Source: Posidonia oceanica
Lineage: Eukaryota; Streptophyta; Magnoliopsida; Alismatales; Posidoniaceae
Assembly (NCBI GenBank): GCA_037176725.1
Contig: JAZBRS010000011.1
Location: 1,240,001-1,304,000 of the forward strand
Reading direction: 5' to 3'
Length of the DNA: 64,000 bases
The notes beneath the pieces are model-generated. The model saw nothing but the letters and a program-made list of their open reading frames with translations, was not told the DNA's origin and searched no databases. The position numbers and the translations under genes were made by a program. Shown piece after piece: positions 53,110 to 64,000 of this stretch (positions within the stretch are counted from its first letter, which is position 1; every line of letters begins with the position of its first letter).

Positions 53110-54448
53110 ACCCCAGGAAACTTCTAATCTCAGACACACTCCTGGGTCTTTGCCAATTGCTGACCGCCTAAACCTTGGCAGGATCAACTCTAACGCCGTC
53201 TCCAGAGATAAGGTGGCCAAGGAACATAACCTCCCTCAACCAGAACTCACACTTAGAGAACTTGGCGTACAGCTGGTGCTGCCTCAGAACATCCAGCACC
53301 GCCCTTAGATGTTAGGCATGAGCTGCCTCATCTGAGGAGTAGACCAAAATGTCGTCTCCAAAGACCACCACAAACTGGTCCAAGAACGGCCTGAAGATCT
53401 GGTTCATCAATTCCATGAATGCGGTAGGGGCGTTGGTCAAGCCAAAAGACATAACCACGAACTCAAAATGGCCATACTGCGTCCGGAAGGCAGTCTTCTG
53501 AATGTCTGAATCATGGATCCTCAACTGGTGATATCCTGATCTTAGATCAATCTTCGAGAAGACGGAGGCAGACTGCAACTGGTCAAACAGATCATCCACA
53601 CGGGGCAAGGGATACTAGTTCTTCACTGTAAGCTAATTCAAGATCTGATAGTCTACACACACTCGGAGTGAACCATCCTTCTTACGGACGAACAAGACAG
53701 GTGCTCCCCACGGAGACACACTTGGCCTGATGAATCCCTTGTCCAACAACTCCTACAGCTGGGCCTTGAGCTCCCGCAACTCAGCTGGCGCCATCCGATA
53801 AGGATTCTTCGCAACAGCACCACTGCCCGGAGTCAGCTCAATAAAGAACTCCACTTCCCTGTGAGGCGGCATGCCAGGCAAATCATCCGGGAAAACGTCG
53901 GAATATTCACACACAACAGATATGTTGTGAACACCCAACTTCGGAGAAGGGAAGGTAACCACACTAGCAAGGTACCCCACACAACCCCAAGCCAAAGACT
54001 TGTAAGCCTTCACAGCAGAAATCACAAGCTTAGGCTCACCCTAGCGCACACCTTGCACAAAGAAGGAACCAGCCCCAGCAGCACCAAAGAAAATCCTCCT
54101 ACGAGCACAGTCGATCAAAGCAGAATGTTGGCCCAGCCAGTCCATGCCTAAGATAACATCATACTCAATCATACTCATGAGAATGAGAGTGGCATCGAAC
54201 TCTCAGCTATTCAGCTACAGATCGACAGAAGGCAGATATCTCCACGCCAAACTGTGCTCACCCAGCGGCGTTACCACCTCCAGGCGGAAAGCTAACTTGG
54301 CTGGTACATCATCCAGCTCTGCCGCAAAAGATTCGGAGACAAAAGAGAATGTGCTCCCTGAGTCAAACAGAACTTTGGCCATTCGGCCCGCCACAAGATA
54401 AGAACCTAAGGCCAAAGCACAACCAACAGCATCCCCATTAAATAACAA
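53110..54448 (-). pseudogene. Element C protease and reverse transcriptase
   Basis: Protease: KVLFDSGSTFSFVSESFA with the DSG active site, and [106 protein letters not shown], catalytic [10 protein letters not shown] (family FIDD; both Asp kept). All of it is in the gag frame. Stops stand at about eight sites, including before ELLDKG and after AAHA. Confidence 0.85.
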
Positions 54449-54517
54449 GGTTCATATTACAGGGGGAAAGAAACAACAACAACAACAGCAATAATGGGTC
54501 ACACCACCCAAAAGAAA

Positions 54518-55708
54518 CTACGGGAACTTACCCTCTACAACATTACCAAAGGGTCCACAGTCGGGAGCAGAAATAGTAAACACACGCCCCCGAGTCGGCT
54601 GCTGTGGCACATTCCCCGCTCGCTTGGGAGGATCCGGGCACATCCTCTGCACATGCCCCGATCTCCCACAGTTGTAGCACACTACTCTGCTCCGATTCGT
54701 CACCTGCTGTGCTCGAGGGCAGTGCGCAGCAAAGTGACCCGCCTGGCCACACTGGAAACACTAGGCGTTACCCTGTCCACTCAAAATAGCCTGACTCGGA
54801 CCGATGCTACCAATTCCTGCAAAGCTGTGCCGGGCACTGGAGGCAAGGCCAACATCACCACCACCTCGAGCAAAACTACTCCGGGCACCAGAACCACCGC
54901 CAGATCTGTCCTTCTTTCTCTTCCCTGGGCTACTCATGCCACTGAAACTTGTTAGACTTGAGACAGAAAATCGGGAAGTGAAGGGCAACTTGACCTTCTC
55001 CTTGGAGTGACCACTCACATACTGGTTATACTCCTCTTCAAAGCGGGAAGCCATCTGGACAACCTCAGCTACCGTCACACAGCGGCAGCCCATCACCTTC
55101 ACCCTCAAGCTGGATTGAAGGCCTTCCAGAAATCTCTCTGTTCGCCTTTCCTCAGAATCAAAGGCCTGGGCGAACCTCTCCAACCGGGCAAAAGAGGCTT
55201 CATACTCAGCCACAGACATCCTGCCCTGTTGCAGACTCCGGAACTCTTGGTCGAATGGGCTCCTCACATGGCTCGGGAAGTACTTCTCATGGAATGCAGC
55301 CTCGAAGTCCTTCCACTTGATGTCGACCATGATAGAATCCGGAAACTTCAGCCGCCTGGTGGCTCTCCACCACTCATCGGCATCGCCGACGAGGTGAAAG
55401 GCAGCCAACCGCACCTAGCGCTCCTCTGGGCACGCCAAACTATCAAACAGCTTTTCAATCCTTCGCAGCCATGCCTCGCTCTCCTCAGGAGTACCAATAC
55501 CCTTGAACGTCGGCAAGTGGAGCTTGCTCAACTGGCAAAGCCACGGATCTCCCTCAGACGCTCTACCAGGGCCACTCTTGCCAAAAGCCTGAGAGATCCC
55601 GCGCATCCAACCTCGCAACTCCGTCCGCACACCCTACCAACCACTCTCCTCTCGAGAGCTAGGTTCCTCAGGAGGAGCCTTATCCTTTCGGCGACCACGG
55701 CGAGACAT
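54518..55708 (-). pseudogene. Element C gag
   Basis: Starts MSRRGRRKDKAPPEEP at 55708, the first ATG after the primer site. Contains the retrotransposon gag capsid domain: HLPTFKGIGTPEESEAWLRR, LVGDADEWW, WKDFEAAFHEKYFP, FRSLQQGRMSVAEYEASFARL. A basic Gly/Ser linker and two CCHC knuckles follow (CFQCGQAGHFAAHC, CYNCGRSGHVQRMC). In-frame stops after REESGW, after CPEER and before CFQCG break it; there is no frameshift. A CAA microsatellite at 54470-54492 separates gag from the protease. Confidence 0.88.
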
Positions 55709-55864
55709 GCTGAACCGGGAGAGAAGTAACAAAACCTGCACCACAGCTGATAAGACAAGCAACAATATATGCCAAACAACAGGTGCAGACTCAATCGTGA
55801 TATGCAATTTCCTATGGAGTCACTAGACTGAAACTCCTAGGCTAGTGTAACCTAGTGAACCTGG

Positions 55865-55876
55865 GCTCTGATACCA
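55865..55876 (-). other. Primer binding site of element C (TGGTATCAGAGC)
   Basis: TGGTATCAGAGC on the minus strand, complementary to the 3' end of initiator tRNA-Met, a standard primer in plant Ty3/gypsy elements. It follows the LTR end …CATTACA by four bases. Confidence 0.92.
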
Positions 55877-55880
55877 AACC

Positions 55881-58800
55881 TGTAATGACCCGCGTCGCTA
55901 CCAACAAAACCTACAGCCCAACAAATTTAAAACTTAATTAAATACAACAATTACAATAAAACACTGGGCTAACAACAATATCAAAGCCAGGAACCTGCAG
56001 TGGACAGCTACGTGACTCCCACTATATGCACTATACTCCAAACCAGCTAATCATCTGCACCTGAAAACCAAACAAGCACACGTGAGTGACCTAGAAATCG
56101 TCACCCAGCACACACCTCGCAAAACCACGCGAGAAACAGGCATAAAACCTCAAATACAGCACAACCGGTAAAACCCCAAAATCTGGGTCCAAAACAAGCA
56201 ATATAATTAATAAAACACCCTTTCCAAAGCCCACAAGCTAAAACCAAGGAAGACAGGCGTTACAAAATATAATTACAAAGCCACGGTCCACCGGCCCAAA
56301 ACCTCAAAACTACTCAAAACCCTCCAACCCCTCAGGCTGGGAAAACACTAGGCCCACTGGCTAAGACAAGGCAGAAATACCTTGCAAAACTAAATCTCAA
56401 TCAATATAATGGCCCACCGGCCCAAAGCTCAAAACCAAAACCACACGCCATAACTAGGCGGGAAAACATCTGGCCTAATACGGCCTAAAACACAAACTAC
56501 AAACTCACGCAATACACAGGCGGAAAGCAACTGGCCCAATATGGCCCCAAACAACAGTAAAACTCACAAGGCCGAAACTCAGGCGAAGCTCAAGGCCTAA
56601 CACAGCCAGCAACAACAAAACACAGCCCCACGGGCACAAAACCACAACTGATTGTATTGTCTGGCGCTAAGCAACCGATCTACCCTCAAGCAGTTGCCAA
56701 GGACTCACCCCTGTAGCTCACTGCAATGCCACGAACATCCACCCTGTGGAGGAGCATGTCCGTCCCGGCATCTCGTCACTAGAGACGCCTCAAAAGCGAT
56801 CCCTCACCAGAGAAAGCTACTCACCCCAACTGGGCAAACTGTCCTCACTCAGGACAAACCACAGGGCACGCCTAATATATGGCGACCTCAACTCAGTGCT
56901 CCGAACCACTAGAGGCTCCAACCCCTAGCTCAGCCAGCACGCAAACACCGAACCACTAGAGGCTCCAACCCCTAGGCTCAGCCAGCACGCAAAACTAGGC
57001 GAGTCCCGGTGCCCGTAATAACTAGGGTATCATGCCTAACTACGCAGGAGTATCATACCTCCCAAGTCCGCTGCTACGATACCGCTAGGTACGGCCGGCA
57101 CCCCGACCCCCAAACCTCAACCCAGGCGAAGAGTACGACACACCAGGAACGCCGTCGCATCCCCGGGTCCAGCCAACACAACTCCTAGGTTTTCAGCCAC
57201 GGAAAACCTTGGCAAAACCTTTTGCAAACCATTCATATTTTTCCTCAGAAATCTCTTTGAAAACATTTATCAAATATCATAGGCTAAAGCACAATAAGCC
57301 CTAAAACCAACTGAGGAAACTACATTGGAAAACAAGTCCGGGAGAGCATCCCAGACCAAAATCGACAGACTGGAAATTCCACCGGTCGACCGAAAATCCC
57401 TGTTTCGGTGGAACCAAATCCATCGGCCGACCGGTCAGCACAGTGATCGGTAGACCGATATCACACCAGTCATACCGAAAATCTCTGCTTCGATGGAACT
57501 AAATCCACCGGCCAACTAATCGAACCCTGAGAACGGCAGACCGATCAATAACGGTCGACCGAAATCAGGTCCTGGCCTAAATCTGATGCGAAAAGGTGAC
57601 CCCGATATCACACCGGTATACCGATTTCCCTTAGAAATCGGCAGACCGACCAGAAAGGTCGTGCCGATACAGGACAGGGCAGCCATCTTTAAAACCCGAC
57701 TTAAAACCCAAAACACCCGAATCAAACTCTAAAACTAGCGTGCCATATACCGGAATCTCCGGATTAAAACAAGGAATGCAACCATATACTCAATATGGCA
57801 TTCTGAGGCATGCATCACAAGAAAACATCGGAAAACCAATACTCAAGCCATTTTCATTAAAACCTCAAAACACTATCAAATCCGCGCCAAACCGGGCAAC
57901 ACATGCAAACGAGCGTCTCAGCTTAAGCAACACAAATATATCACAATCGCCTCAATCCGACGCACAAAACACTGAAATTCACCGGGAAACCACAATACTA
58001 GCATTTAAGTCATTTGGGCCATAAATTCGGCCAAAAACCACAATAAATCTCTAAAAATTACCAAACCTCTACCATAGCATATAAACATTGCAAGGCACAC
58101 AATAAAACCATAATCAAGCCATTTGAGAGCATTCACCCTCATCAAATGGCGAAAAACCACATTTAAGCTATAACTAACTGAAGCCAATTAAATTCGCCTA
58201 AATGCATATAAATCCCTAAAAATTGCCAAACTTAAATATAACATACAAATCCTGGCAAGGGAAGCATGCATTGCGAATTCTAATAAATAGGCTCCTAGCG
58301 CGAGGCGTGTACCTTGGAACAGAGGGACAACCTCCATCCACCGGCGATCCACACGCCCACTGAGCACGCCGCTCCACCGGAAAGCCGACCGGAGCTCGCT
58401 CGCCGCACCACCGGCTGCCACCGCATGCCGGCCACCACCCACAGCCGCCAGCCACCAGCGGAAGAAGAAGAAGAGGAGGAGGAAGGAGGGGACGGGAGAG
58501 GGAGGAAGGGGAAAGGAGGAGGAGGGGGAAAGGAAGAAGGGGGAGAGATCGGGTGGGGAGAGGGGGGAGGAGGAGAGGGCTGCCCGCTGGCTAGGGCTAG
58601 GGCATGGGGGAGGAGGAGGAGGAAGGGCGCACGAGGGTGAGGGGGGAGAGAAGGACGCACGTGAGGAGGAGGGGGCAGGGCACGCGCGGGGGAGGGGAAG
58701 GGAAAGAGAGGAGGGGGCACGTGAGGAGGGGGTGGGGAGGAAGGAGAGAGAGAGGGAAGGAGGGAGAGGGAGAGAGAGAGAGAAAGAGAGAGAAGAAGGG

Positions 58801-59024
58801 AGAGAAAGAAAGAGAGAGAAACACACAGGGACCAAACCACAATCTGTCCCACCAACCACCACAAGTAGGAGTCCACCACAACAATACAGGTGGAGACCCA
58901 CACAAACCACAGATGGGGCCCACAACAACTCAAGTAGGGCCCGCGAGGCCAATAACACCCAACCAAAGCCAAGAAATTCATTAAACAAGCATAATTACAA
59001 GGAAATGAATTTCCAGGTGTTACA
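55881..59024 (-). mobile_element. Element C 5' LTR, 3.1 kb
   Basis: Begins TGTAACACCTGGAAATTC at 59024 and ends GGTCATTACA at 55881 on the minus strand. It contains a G/A-rich (minus: C/T-rich) tract at 58450-58820, which gives long spurious open frames, and a cluster of CGGNNGACCG motifs at 57380-57666. A duplicated 'aggctccaacccctag' block lies at 56912-56990. Ordered similarity to the solo LTR at 60425-63315 (for example 'cacacgtgagtgacc') shows one family. Confidence 0.88.
57380..57666 (-). repeat. Cluster of CGGNNGACCG motifs in the LTR
   Basis: CCGGTCGACCG 57382, CGGCCGACCGG 57424, CGGTAGACCGA 57448, CGGCAGACCGA 57534, CGGTCGACCGA 57552, CCGGTATACCGA 57613, CGGCAGACCGA 57639. Partly carried by a ~110-base tandem duplication around 57390-57520. 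Confidence 0.7.
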
Positions 59025-59564
59025 TGCATATATGAAAGAAAGTTAGTTGAGACAAGGATATTTTCCTGTTCAATGTGCACTAAAATTAGAAGTTTGCTAC
59101 AAGTCTAATGCACTTGAGAAGTATAATTCTCACGATAAAAGGAAAAAACAACTAAGCCTAGAGTACCTTTGAAATAGTTGGACCAAGGTTTCTGTGTATT
59201 CCAGAACATTTTAAGCATAAAAACACACCAATAGTTACAATGAGTAAGCAAAGCAGGAAATAATCAAGTGTATGAAGCAGGAAATAGGCAAGTATATAAG
59301 AACAAAAAGAACATTCGGAAAGTCATGTTTCAGCATGTTCTATGGATGCTTGCAAAATCTTCACTTACTCAAATAGAGATTAGATAATGCAAAACTGTAG
59401 ATGGTGAAAATAAATATTTAGATTCTTAAAATCTTCACTTATTCTCATAGTTCTCTTAAAGGTCTTTAAGATTGAAATGACTAAAATATAATTCAAGATT
59501 ATTTTACACTAAAACTAAGATTGCTATACCCAGTTAAATTAGGGTGCTCGTCCTTACTAGCACC
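59025..59564. other. Non-coding flank between element C and the MITE
   Basis: AT-rich, no gene or repeat recognised. Confidence 0.5.
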
Positions 59565-59874
59565 CAAGGTTGTTGGAACCGACCTAGACTGGCCAATCAG
59601 ACTAGTTGAACTGTTGACAGGCAAGCCGATCAGACTGGTTCAACCATTGACCCACAGGTCATCTAGTTTTTGAACCCATTTGAACAGGTGGATCAGGAGG
59701 TCAGATTGGTGGAAAGGTTGGTTTTTACAGCTGAACCGGTCTAATCTTTTGAATTCTTTCAATTTTTTTATAGTGTCAAAATGATGCTGTCCAATTGAAC
59801 CTGCTAGACTGGTGCACTGAACTAGACTGACCACAAAAATGGTTTGTAGTTTGGTCTAATTCTGAAAACCTTGC
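59565..59874. mobile_element. hAT-like MITE (310 bases)
   Basis: Ends CAAGG and CCTTG, with the inverted pair CAAGGTT/AACCTTG allowing one spacer difference. The inside is rich in GACTGGTT/GAACC words, typical of a common plant non-autonomous hAT group. Eight-base flanks ctagcacc (59557-59564) and ctagtaac (59875-59882) agree at six positions, fitting an old hAT target duplication. Confidence 0.55.
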
Positions 59875-59882
59875 TAGTAACA

Positions 59883-60419
59883 ACGAATGTGCTGGTATAT
59901 GAAAGATTTTCTGAGCAAACTAAGTACTACTATGTGATTTGGTTGTTTGAAAGATTAAATTTCACTTATTGCATCTTAGGTAAATTTAAAGTGTTTTATT
60001 CTTCTTAAATGTTTTTCTGGCTTTGAAGAAAAAGAAAATAGAAAATTAATTAAGAAGCAAAAGTTGGATGGGACTCACTTGTAAATCATAACCCTATATA
60101 AAATAAGGACTGATTCAACATAGAGACCCAAAGCCTGATAAGCACAAACCAGATTTAATTCTTTGGGTGTAAATACTCTACAATCAACACCACTGAATCG
60201 GGTTCTATTTCCAAATTATCAACAAACATATTTTCATGATTATATGAATTGGGACACTACTATCAAAGACACATTATTAATTGGAAAGCATATTAAACTA
60301 TTTATTTTCTTGTTTTAGGAAACACATTGATAAGCCACAGTACTACTTCTACAGTCTTATAACTTCATCATTTATCAGTGTCTCAGCTAAAAATCTTTAA
60401 TAACAAATATTCTAATATC
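59883..60419. other. AT-rich spacer
   Basis: No gene, RNA or repeat seen. Confidence 0.5.
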
Positions 60420-60424
60420 ATATC
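60420..60424 (+). repeat. Target site duplication of the solo LTR, left copy (atatc)
   Basis: Five bases directly before the terminal TG; repeated at 63316-63320. Confidence 0.8.
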
Positions 60425-63315
60425 TGTAACATCCAGAATCCATTTTTTTTTAACTATTTCCAAATTAACTCTAAGCAGATATCAAAAGCACAATTAACTG
60501 GTATTAAACTAAGTAATTCACTCACCAGAACCTTTGATGTGTGGCGAAGTGACTCCTTCCTAGATGCACTAGTAAACCAGCAACTCCTACTCCTGTACCT
60601 AAAAACACCAAACAAAACACACGTGAGTGACCATTGAAAGGTCACCTAGCACACACCCTACCCACACATACAACAACTTGGCTATCACCGTCGAGGAAAC
60701 AGGCGTAACCATGCCACAAGCAAACAAACACAGGCATCTCTCCTAGATGCCACAACAGGGCATACATCATTGTCTACAAAGCAAACCACTAAAAACATGC
60801 TTTTGAAATCATCTTTTCTCTTTTCCTTTCGAAACCGTATGCATGCTCTTTTCAAAACCGTTATGCACACTTGAAATGGCCACTCTTGCCAAATCAAGTC
60901 CAAAAACCACACAATCTAGTCCCTCACACTCCCCGTGTGGACCAGACGACCAACCGTGCCTGAATGCCCTCAATGGCATTCAAGACACACACACAGCACA
61001 GCAAACGCTAAAACCAAAAGCCAACAATGAGACACTGCTCAGCAAAACCACAATGCTCCATTAGCGCAGGACCTACGCCCCACAGGCGCAGCCACAAGCA
61101 CACACAAATAGTCTGTGTCGTCACTCAGGCCCAAGCAGACGACACCTAGCCACAAGCAGTTACTGAAGACTCCAGCTTCTATCAACTATAATGCCGCGGT
61201 TGCCTATCCCGTGTGGGAGAGCGACCAACAAGCCTCATTTATCATCACATTTCTCAATGTACACGGGGTGGCGTCCACTGACATCCCAAACTCAGTGCTC
61301 CAAACCTAAAGGCTCAGTCAGCACCTACCAGTCTCAGTACCCGTACTAGCAAGGATATCACGTCCAGCTACTCAGAGGTCTCATACTCCCTAGGTCTGCT
61401 GCCACAACACCACTATGTACTTTCAGTACCCTGGGCCTTCAACACCCAGAGCAAATGGAGTGTCATACCTTCAAGTCCCGTCGGCACCTCGACTCGCGGA
61501 CCTCAGCCTTGGCCTCGTGAATGACAATCAAGGAGTATCATACTTCCAAGATCCGACGAACACTTACCTCATCCTCTTGGTCTCAGGACCTCAACCTAGG
61601 CTACGTGCCCGACTATCCAGGAACTTCGTCACATCCCCAGGACCCGCCGACACGTCCCTACGGCATCTTGGTCCGCTACAAAAGGAAAACGTCAGAAAAC
61701 TCTTTCCAAAAACATTTTACAAAACCCATGCATTTCCTTTTCATAATACTTTGCAAAATCATTTCAAAAATCATTTTTATTGCGCAAATACCTTCATAAA
61801 ACTCAAAACCACATTTTAAGCATCAACATAATCCAGGTGTACTTTCCTGGATCCGGCCTGGCCATTGCCAAGCCAAACTGAACCGGCTGGGCACCCTAGG
61901 GGTGCCCACTGATGCCCAGCAGGTGCCAGTTGTGCCTAGAAAACCGTGCAGAAACTCTGCACATCCTACCCACGCATCTAACCCGCGCAATAGTAAAAAC
62001 TCAAATAAAAATTTGACAGAATGCAACGAACCCAAAAAATCTCCCGATTTGGGAACTCAAACCGGTCTCACCACATGCAACCATAAATTGCAAAAAAATA
62101 CCCAAAACGTAGGTATCTAAGTGCTCTACAATATGGAATAAGAATCAAGGCATTCTGATAACCGTAGCTCAAGTTATCAAAATCACAATCAATGGAGCTC
62201 AAAACCCCAAACAGTAACCCATCATCGTAAATTAACTAAAAAAAACCACAATAAATCTCCTAAAATCTTAAATCTTCTACCATGCATTAAGAACATACCA
62301 AGCAACACATATTTATCAATTTCATGCATAATCAAAAAGAAAACAATAGGGTGTGCACCTCTCAGACACGCATAGGGGTGGTTTCCACTCGTCGCCAACC
62401 ACCCAAACCCAAAGCTCTGTTGCAGGCGACCACCACAGCAACCCACAATGCTCTCACCTTCGTAAGCCTTACTAGAACTTCCACCAGACGATCACAGCAA
62501 GGAGGAACACTGGATTACCACGCGCAACAAGCAAAAGAAAAGAAGAACATCAACTACCGAACTAATAACTTACCTCCACGATTGCATGGACACGACGGGA
62601 GGTTGTTTGTCGACGGTGAAACTTCCTCCTCTCCACATGAGCACACACTCCATGGCTCACGGCCATGGTGGAGAAGCATCATCCGGTGTTCCCCTCTTCC
62701 TCACGAGCACATGCACACGGCCTAGAAGAAAGCACAGAACTGTTCTCGCCTCCACACCACCACTCTCTCGTTCACACACCGAAAGAAGAAGGAGAAGAAG
62801 AAAACTCAGGAACTCTTCCCCTCTCACTCTCTCGAACCTTCCCCAACCTCCCTCTCATCTTCTTCCACCCCGACAGCCGCCCCGAAGATGTGGGGAAGAA
62901 AAAAAATGGCAGCAATTGCATGGCTCTCCCATTAATCTTTCTTTATTCAACTTTTCATGCAAAAATTGCGCAAAGCACCTCCTCCTTCCCATGAACTGCC
63001 AAACTCCCAAACAACTCCCAAGAATTGCGCCAGGGAGTAAAAACACCAGTCTACTATGATTGCTTCAATGATTAATTACAATTAGAAGCAATCAAACTCT
63101 AATCCATCAAAACACATTCACACGGAAATTACATCCCCAAATCCAACCCAAAAGATAACTGAATTCTGAACTAACGGGCCACGTCGGTAATACGCGCCAG
63201 AATTCCACACTATCAACACACATTAGTAATTCACGCCAATAATTTGCACTAGATATTCTCGCTAATTACTCGTGCTAAAATTTCCCGCTAGTTTCAGAAA
63301 AACCTGGATATTACA
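60425..63315 (-). mobile_element. Solo LTR (2.9 kb) related to the LTR of element C
   Basis: On + it reads TGTAACATCC … GGATATTACA, with 5-base duplications on both sides and no internal domain. Similarity to the LTR of C in the same order ('cacacgtgagtgacc', 'agcacacacc', 'aaacaggc') gives the minus orientation. Open frames within (for example 62586-63059) are in C/T-rich low-complexity sequence like that of the LTR of C and are not taken as genes. Confidence 0.85.
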
Positions 63316-63320
63316 ATATC
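63316..63320 (+). repeat. Target site duplication of the solo LTR, right copy (atatc)
   Basis: Matches 60420-60424. Confidence 0.8.
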
Positions 63321-64000
63321 TCTATGAATGTTGGTACGTCTTCTAATTTCATCAATTATCTTCACATTGAGGACGACACAAGGAAGACTTCACTAAACTT
63401 CAAAGGTTTTAAACTATAGAAGCAATCATTGTAGGAGACATTACCTAAAGCACAAAAAAACCATTGAAGAGGTTTCAGAAAGAGTCTCAAAGTCAAAAAA
63501 CATAAACCAGTGCACCAACTAAACCATGGTGTCTTCAAAATGAATGATTGAAGAGATGGTAACTGCAACTTTATTAAATGGAATAACTGAAGGCTAATGG
63601 AAAAATTCAAGATACATCAAACTTGACTTTTATATCAAGAAGTCCAAGCCAGATGAAGTAGTATTTCAAACTTCTAAAAATATTCTGAATCATTATTTCA
63701 CTATAATATATTCTATTCGCAGACTACTACTTATGGACACCATCCTAGCTTAACTGCCGTCTAGCTCTTCGGCAGTTCTCCACTATAATGCTTATTGTTG
63801 TGATTGTGCTTGGATTCCAAGTGGGAATCCTTTACCGTGGCAGTTGGCTGTTGTTGGGTTCAAAAGAGAACCTAATCCTTGTGGATTGTGATACTATAGT
63901 GGAATAAAGATTTGGATGCAAGATTTGATGTATGTGTGTTTGAATGTGTGATTTGTGGTGTGGATTATCATTGTTCTTGAGTTTTTTCTCTCGTTTCACC
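63321..64000. other. Right-hand flank, nothing identified
   Basis: AT-rich, presumably the continuation of 59883-60419. A short inverted pair (CACTATA at 63781, TATAGTG near 63894) is noted but not called. Confidence 0.5.

Larger units (their letters stand above)
51229..59024 (-). mobile_element. Element C: minus-strand chromovirus-type Ty3/gypsy, 3' LTR missing
   Basis: On the minus strand: 5' LTR 59024-55881, primer binding site, gag, protease, RT, RNase H and integrase to the pol stop at 51229. The gag with two zinc knuckles, the DSGST protease, the 'RYGHFEF' type RT and integrase ending 'VFHVSMLRK' fit chromoviruses of the Tekay/Del or a related type. No chromodomain is visible before the junction with element B. 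Gag to RT lie in a single frame with several stops; later parts are frameshifted. Confidence 0.88.

Noticed and set aside
58188..59080. Several long open frames in C/T- or G/A-rich sequence (Ser/Pro/Leu-rich or Gly/Glu/Arg-rich)
   Set aside because: They overlap on both strands in a low-complexity tract within the LTR of element C, and no domain is visible.
62324..63059. Overlapping + strand open frames rich in Ser, Pro, Thr and Arg
   Set aside because: They lie within the solo LTR in simple-composition sequence, with no conserved motif.
63781..63901. Short CACTA-like element (CACTATA…TATAGTG)
   Set aside because: Inverted ends of only seven bases, no convincing three-base duplication, and no known inside sequence.

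Overview
The window reads as plant nuclear, repeat-rich (heterochromatin-like) DNA. The signs are L1-type LINEs with the plant ORF1 (DUF4283-like plus zinc knuckle) and an RVT zinc-binding tail, Ty3/gypsy elements of the Tat/Ogre and chromovirus lineages, and plant mobile domain (PMD) genes. Species cannot be named. I see no tRNA, rRNA or ordinary host gene; nearly every base can be assigned to a transposable element or its remains.

Layout. 1-4.8 kb: two LINE fragments on the + strand. 4.9-6.55 kb: an LTR-like remnant ending in a Tat-type primer binding site. 6.6-15.35 kb: AT-rich spacer holding a full-length LINE (LINE-3, 9-bp target site duplication), itself split by a 5'-truncated minus-strand LINE (LINE-4, 11-bp duplication). 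15.35-26.5 kb: a LINE (LINE-5) whose 5' UTR was split by a full-length minus-strand LINE (LINE-6, 20-bp duplication) and whose ORF1 start was split by a head-to-head LINE pair (LINE-7 minus, LINE-8 plus). 26.5-37.4 kb: Tat/Ogre-like element A on +, with gag-PR-RT-RH-aRH-INT all decayed, then a 4-kb 3' region of tandem repeats, a polypurine tract and an LTR start at 36989. 37.4-51.2 kb: a second Tat-like element B on the minus strand: LTR with TATA box, polypurine tract, repeat-rich 3' region, and an integrase at the far end. Between repeats and integrase lie three intron-containing PMD genes on the + strand, antisense to the element. 51.2-59.0 kb: a minus-strand chromovirus C (pol, gag, initiator-Met primer binding site, 3.1-kb LTR), fused at the end of pol to the integrase of B. 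59.0-64 kb: spacer with a hAT-like MITE and a solo LTR (5-bp duplication) related to the LTR of C.

How the parts work together. The LINEs share one architecture: a 5' UTR with a CTAGAGTGAGAA box, ORF1, ORF2 (endonuclease, reverse transcriptase, zinc tail) and a 3' hairpin before the poly(A). None is intact. In elements A and C much of the decay is single in-frame stop codons at positions where the family has Q, W or R, as expected from deamination of methylated cytosine.

The most unusual part is 41.2-48.7 kb. There, three PMD genes sit antisense in a retroelement with their introns kept, and each is bordered by clusters of an ACGT...ACGC motif that also occur in the neighbouring LTRs.
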